A DNA stretch of 64,000 bases from Pseudoscleropodium purum (taxonomy: Eukaryota; Streptophyta; Bryopsida; Hypnales; Brachytheciaceae): positions 19,904,501-19,968,500 of the forward strand of contig OZ017796.1 in the NCBI GenBank assembly GCA_963969395.1, written 5' to 3'. Positions 61,640-64,000 of this stretch are shown in pieces. Below the pieces are notes generated by a model. The model did not search any database and was not told where the DNA came from. It saw nothing but the letters and a program-made list of their open reading frames with translations. A program made the position numbers and the translations under genes. Each line of letters begins with the position of its first letter. Positions within the stretch are counted from its first letter, which is position 1.

Positions 61640-63755
61640 ATGGATAGTTATGGTTGGCTTAAGGTTAAGCGCAACCCCTCTAGTAAGAAAGCTGGATTTA
61701 TCAAGCTGAAATATTGTAACAGGGCCCTTGAATGGATCAATCTGAAGAGATTATTTCACGACTTATTAGTCTTGTTCCATTTCAACCATCTCTGTTCCAT
61801 TCTGGAGGATATTGTATTTGCATGGTCTTATGTGGAAAATGTAGCCATTGTGTTGTATAAACTTGTAGATGTGTTTAAACACTTCTCGTTTATCCACCTT
61901 TTAGATAAGACAAACCAATGCATATGTCTAACGGCAAAACGATTCCATAGGTTCTTTGATCCTTCTACTATCAATGAGATATCTTCTCATGCCAAAGCTT
62001 CCATGCATGTCCAAACTATGGAGTTGGCAATCATTCAACATCCAAAACTATGGAAAACTATAGCCCAGGGTTTGAACCATATACCCTTAAGACCTACAAA
62101 TATTAATCATGTTGGAGCAACTATACTTGATGCTTTTGAACAGCTCGTTGGGATTTTACAACTGGAAAGACTTCAATTTCCTATCCATGAAGCTCATGAC
62201 CACTTACAAAAATACTGTTTTGAAACCTTCTGAATAGCTCTGAAGCAAAACAAATACGGTCTTAAACATTCTGGACCCATGGTATTTGACATTCCTGTTG
62301 TTAGCAACGAAATCCAATGGCTATCCAAACACCTATTTTGCTCAAGATTGGACAAAGCTAATAATAACGCCTGTTTCCTTTGCATCAAACATATTCGATT
62401 GCAAGCTCTGGAAAGACTCAGTGGTGAAGATTTTTCTCCATGCAGGAATAATGGGGTGTGGGACCTCCCAACAAACATCCTTGATCAAGTTCAGTCGGAC
62501 TTGATACAAACTCTACCAGAGTGCCCGCTAATTTTTCAGGCACTTCCATATCTAATGGAAACATTCAAGCAATATAAAGGAATTTACTGATGGCTTACCA
62601 ACGCATTCCGCATAGTTTTTTCAAACATTGCAATGCTCCTCACTTTGACCTCCAATGTACTTCTGGAGACTACCAAGGAATGGGCCACCATTACTAAAAC
62701 CGGCTATACCAATTTCCTACAAGCCAATACCTCCTTATACTGGAGTATTGATTCAACTTCTGAACTTACCAGAGAAGATTCATGACATCTTCATCGTTGA
62801 TATCACCAAATGCTATGAATCAATCCCTTTGAGCAGACCAGACAACCTTCTAGATGCTATTGAGTTTGTTATGAGAAATGCCTTCAGACAGGCCAGTAGT
62901 TTGCATCCCCGAGCCACCACATCAATGTTGGTGCGCATTGATACTAATGGGATCCCACTTGCTGCAAAATGGGCCACTTCTCCTCCTTCCAATGCAAATT
63001 GGTTTTGCTTGAATGCTAAAAGATTGATGCAATTGCATGGATGGTTAATGAATAATTGCTTCATCGTTTTGAGTGACCGTGTATGGCGCCAATGCACAGG
63101 AATCCCAATGGGGTTCTCGTGCTCACCAATTTGGTGTACCATATACCTAATGAGCTACGAGATAAAATTTATCCAACGTATTGCTATGCTTGGAAGGAAG
63201 GATATTTTGATACAATTTCAACACGCCTTCCATTACATAGATGACCTTTGTCTCATCAATGTAGGTAATCCACGATGTTTTCTATCTCCGGAACAGTCAT
63301 GAACTGAATTCAACCCATTTTGGATTTATCCGTTGGACATTCTCAAGATCAAGGAAGAAACAACTAGTTTCTTTGCCAATAACCCCAAACGTGGCTTACA
63401 AGCCCATTTTATGAATGTTGAAATCTCCATCAACGAGCTTGACCCTGAAAATTATCTGTTTCGGAAATACGACAAGAGGAGAGCCTTATCTTTCAGTTAC
63501 ATACAATACATCAAATTCGGATCTAATCAACCAATTCACCAAGCTTATAACATAGCCATTTCTCAAGTGATTCCCATCCTCTACATCTCCAATCAAAATG
63601 ATGCTGCAATTTACAAAATTCAACAAGTTATAAATACTATGGTCAGCAACGGATTTAAGCGTGAACGTTTAATTGGAAACATCTGCAACTTCCTATACAG
63701 CGAACCCTTCCCAGTGGTCCGAGTCAATCTACAAAACATAATAGACTCTCTATAA
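61640..63755 (+). pseudogene. Penelope-like reverse transcriptase pseudogene
   Basis: A reverse transcriptase of the Penelope/telomerase-related type. Visible motifs in order: LDKANNNACFLCIKH (about 62,350); motif A IFIVDITKCYESIPL with the Asp at 62,799-62,801; motif B QCTGIPMGFSCSPIW (about 63,090-63,135); motif C YIDD at 63,234-63,245; then a post-RT block YLFRKYDKRR...QYIKF...QAYNIAISQVIPILYISN typical of the thumb region. The frame is broken by stops at 62,231-62,233, 62,588-62,590 and 63,300-63,302 and by a frameshift near 62,755-62,765. No GIY-YIG endonuclease follows before the stop at 63,753-63,755, so this resembles endonuclease-lacking Penelope-like elements, reported from several kingdoms including plants. 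An alternative is another plant non-LTR lineage. It is inactive as read. Confidence 0.7.
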
Positions 63756-63894
63756 GTCTCCATTCCACTTTTCTTCACATATAACAAGTTGTAAGAACTA
63801 CCATGAAGTTTGAGCCTAATATGCACCTCTATAGGAGTGTAACATACTAGTGCCAAACTCCTATAATGGTAGCATCACCAGGGGTGGTGGAGGG

Positions 63895-63913
63895 TCTTCT
63901 TCTTCTTCTTCTT
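63895..63913. repeat. TCT microsatellite
   Basis: About six TCT units just after the reverse-transcriptase pseudogene, possibly in its 3' untranslated tail. Confidence 0.8.
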
Positions 63914-64000
63914 TGGCAAGTTTGGGAAATGATTTTTATACCAAGAATTGGATTTTAATCTTTTACCAAATACATACCTTCAATCATGTGGATGTAGCTT

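Noticed and set aside
1..64000. CRISPR arrays, operons or other prokaryotic systems
   Set aside because: Spliced plant-type genes and AT-rich repeat DNA show this is eukaryotic nuclear sequence; no spaced direct repeats of CRISPR type were seen.

Overview
The window looks like nuclear DNA from a seed-free land plant (moss, liverwort, hornwort, lycophyte or fern). It is very AT-rich and gene-poor. The confident genes have many spliced exons. Two of them, a CSLC glucan synthase and a KDEL-tailed protein disulfide isomerase, are close to plant orthologues. The third is a homologue of CFAP20DC (human C3orf67), a flagellum-associated family, which implies motile, flagellated sperm. Species and clade cannot be fixed from sequence alone. 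All splice models here were built by eye from reading frame, GT/AG sites and family alignment from memory.

Layout. 1-12.2 kb: no recognisable gene; minisatellites, a CACTA-like element and dispersed repeats. 12.2-16.8 kb: GC-richer islands between two copies of a dispersed repeat, ending in the upstream region of CSLC. 16.8-21.2 kb (+): CSLC, five exons, 701 aa, complete. 22.5-26.6 kb (-): PDI of the PDIL1-3/1-4 type, eleven exons, 575 aa, complete, convergent with CSLC. 26.9-34.2 kb: AT-rich gene desert. 34.8-41.5 kb (-): CFAP20DC homologue, eleven exons, about 736 aa, with a probable GC-AG intron. 42.4-43.1 kb: a Harbinger-type MITE with TTA target duplications. 43.9-44.4 kb (+): a small secreted cysteine-containing protein gene broken by one in-frame TAG, followed by a duplicated 3' flank. 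45.5-56.4 kb: repeat-rich, no gene. 56.4-63.8 kb (+): a decayed retroelement with an ORF1-like pseudogene and a reverse-transcriptase pseudogene of Penelope-like type.

The most unusual structure is a 3,302-bp element (57,832-61,133) inserted into the ORF1 region of the decayed retroelement. It has 9-bp perfect terminal inverted repeats (TGTCGCAGC/GCTGCGACA), an exact 5-bp target duplication (CCATC), recurrent ATCCGG/CCGGAT motifs near both ends, no visible LTRs, and one intact 552-aa gene with its own TATA box. Removing it restores the host reading frame. A second candidate of interest is a family of short elements that begin and end with TTAA followed by CCCCTAAA-like termini, resembling piggyBac-type ends, which would be unusual in a land plant.

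The three host genes do not form a pathway: CSLC makes the xyloglucan backbone in the Golgi, the PDI folds secretory proteins in the ER, and CFAP20DC belongs to axoneme biology.
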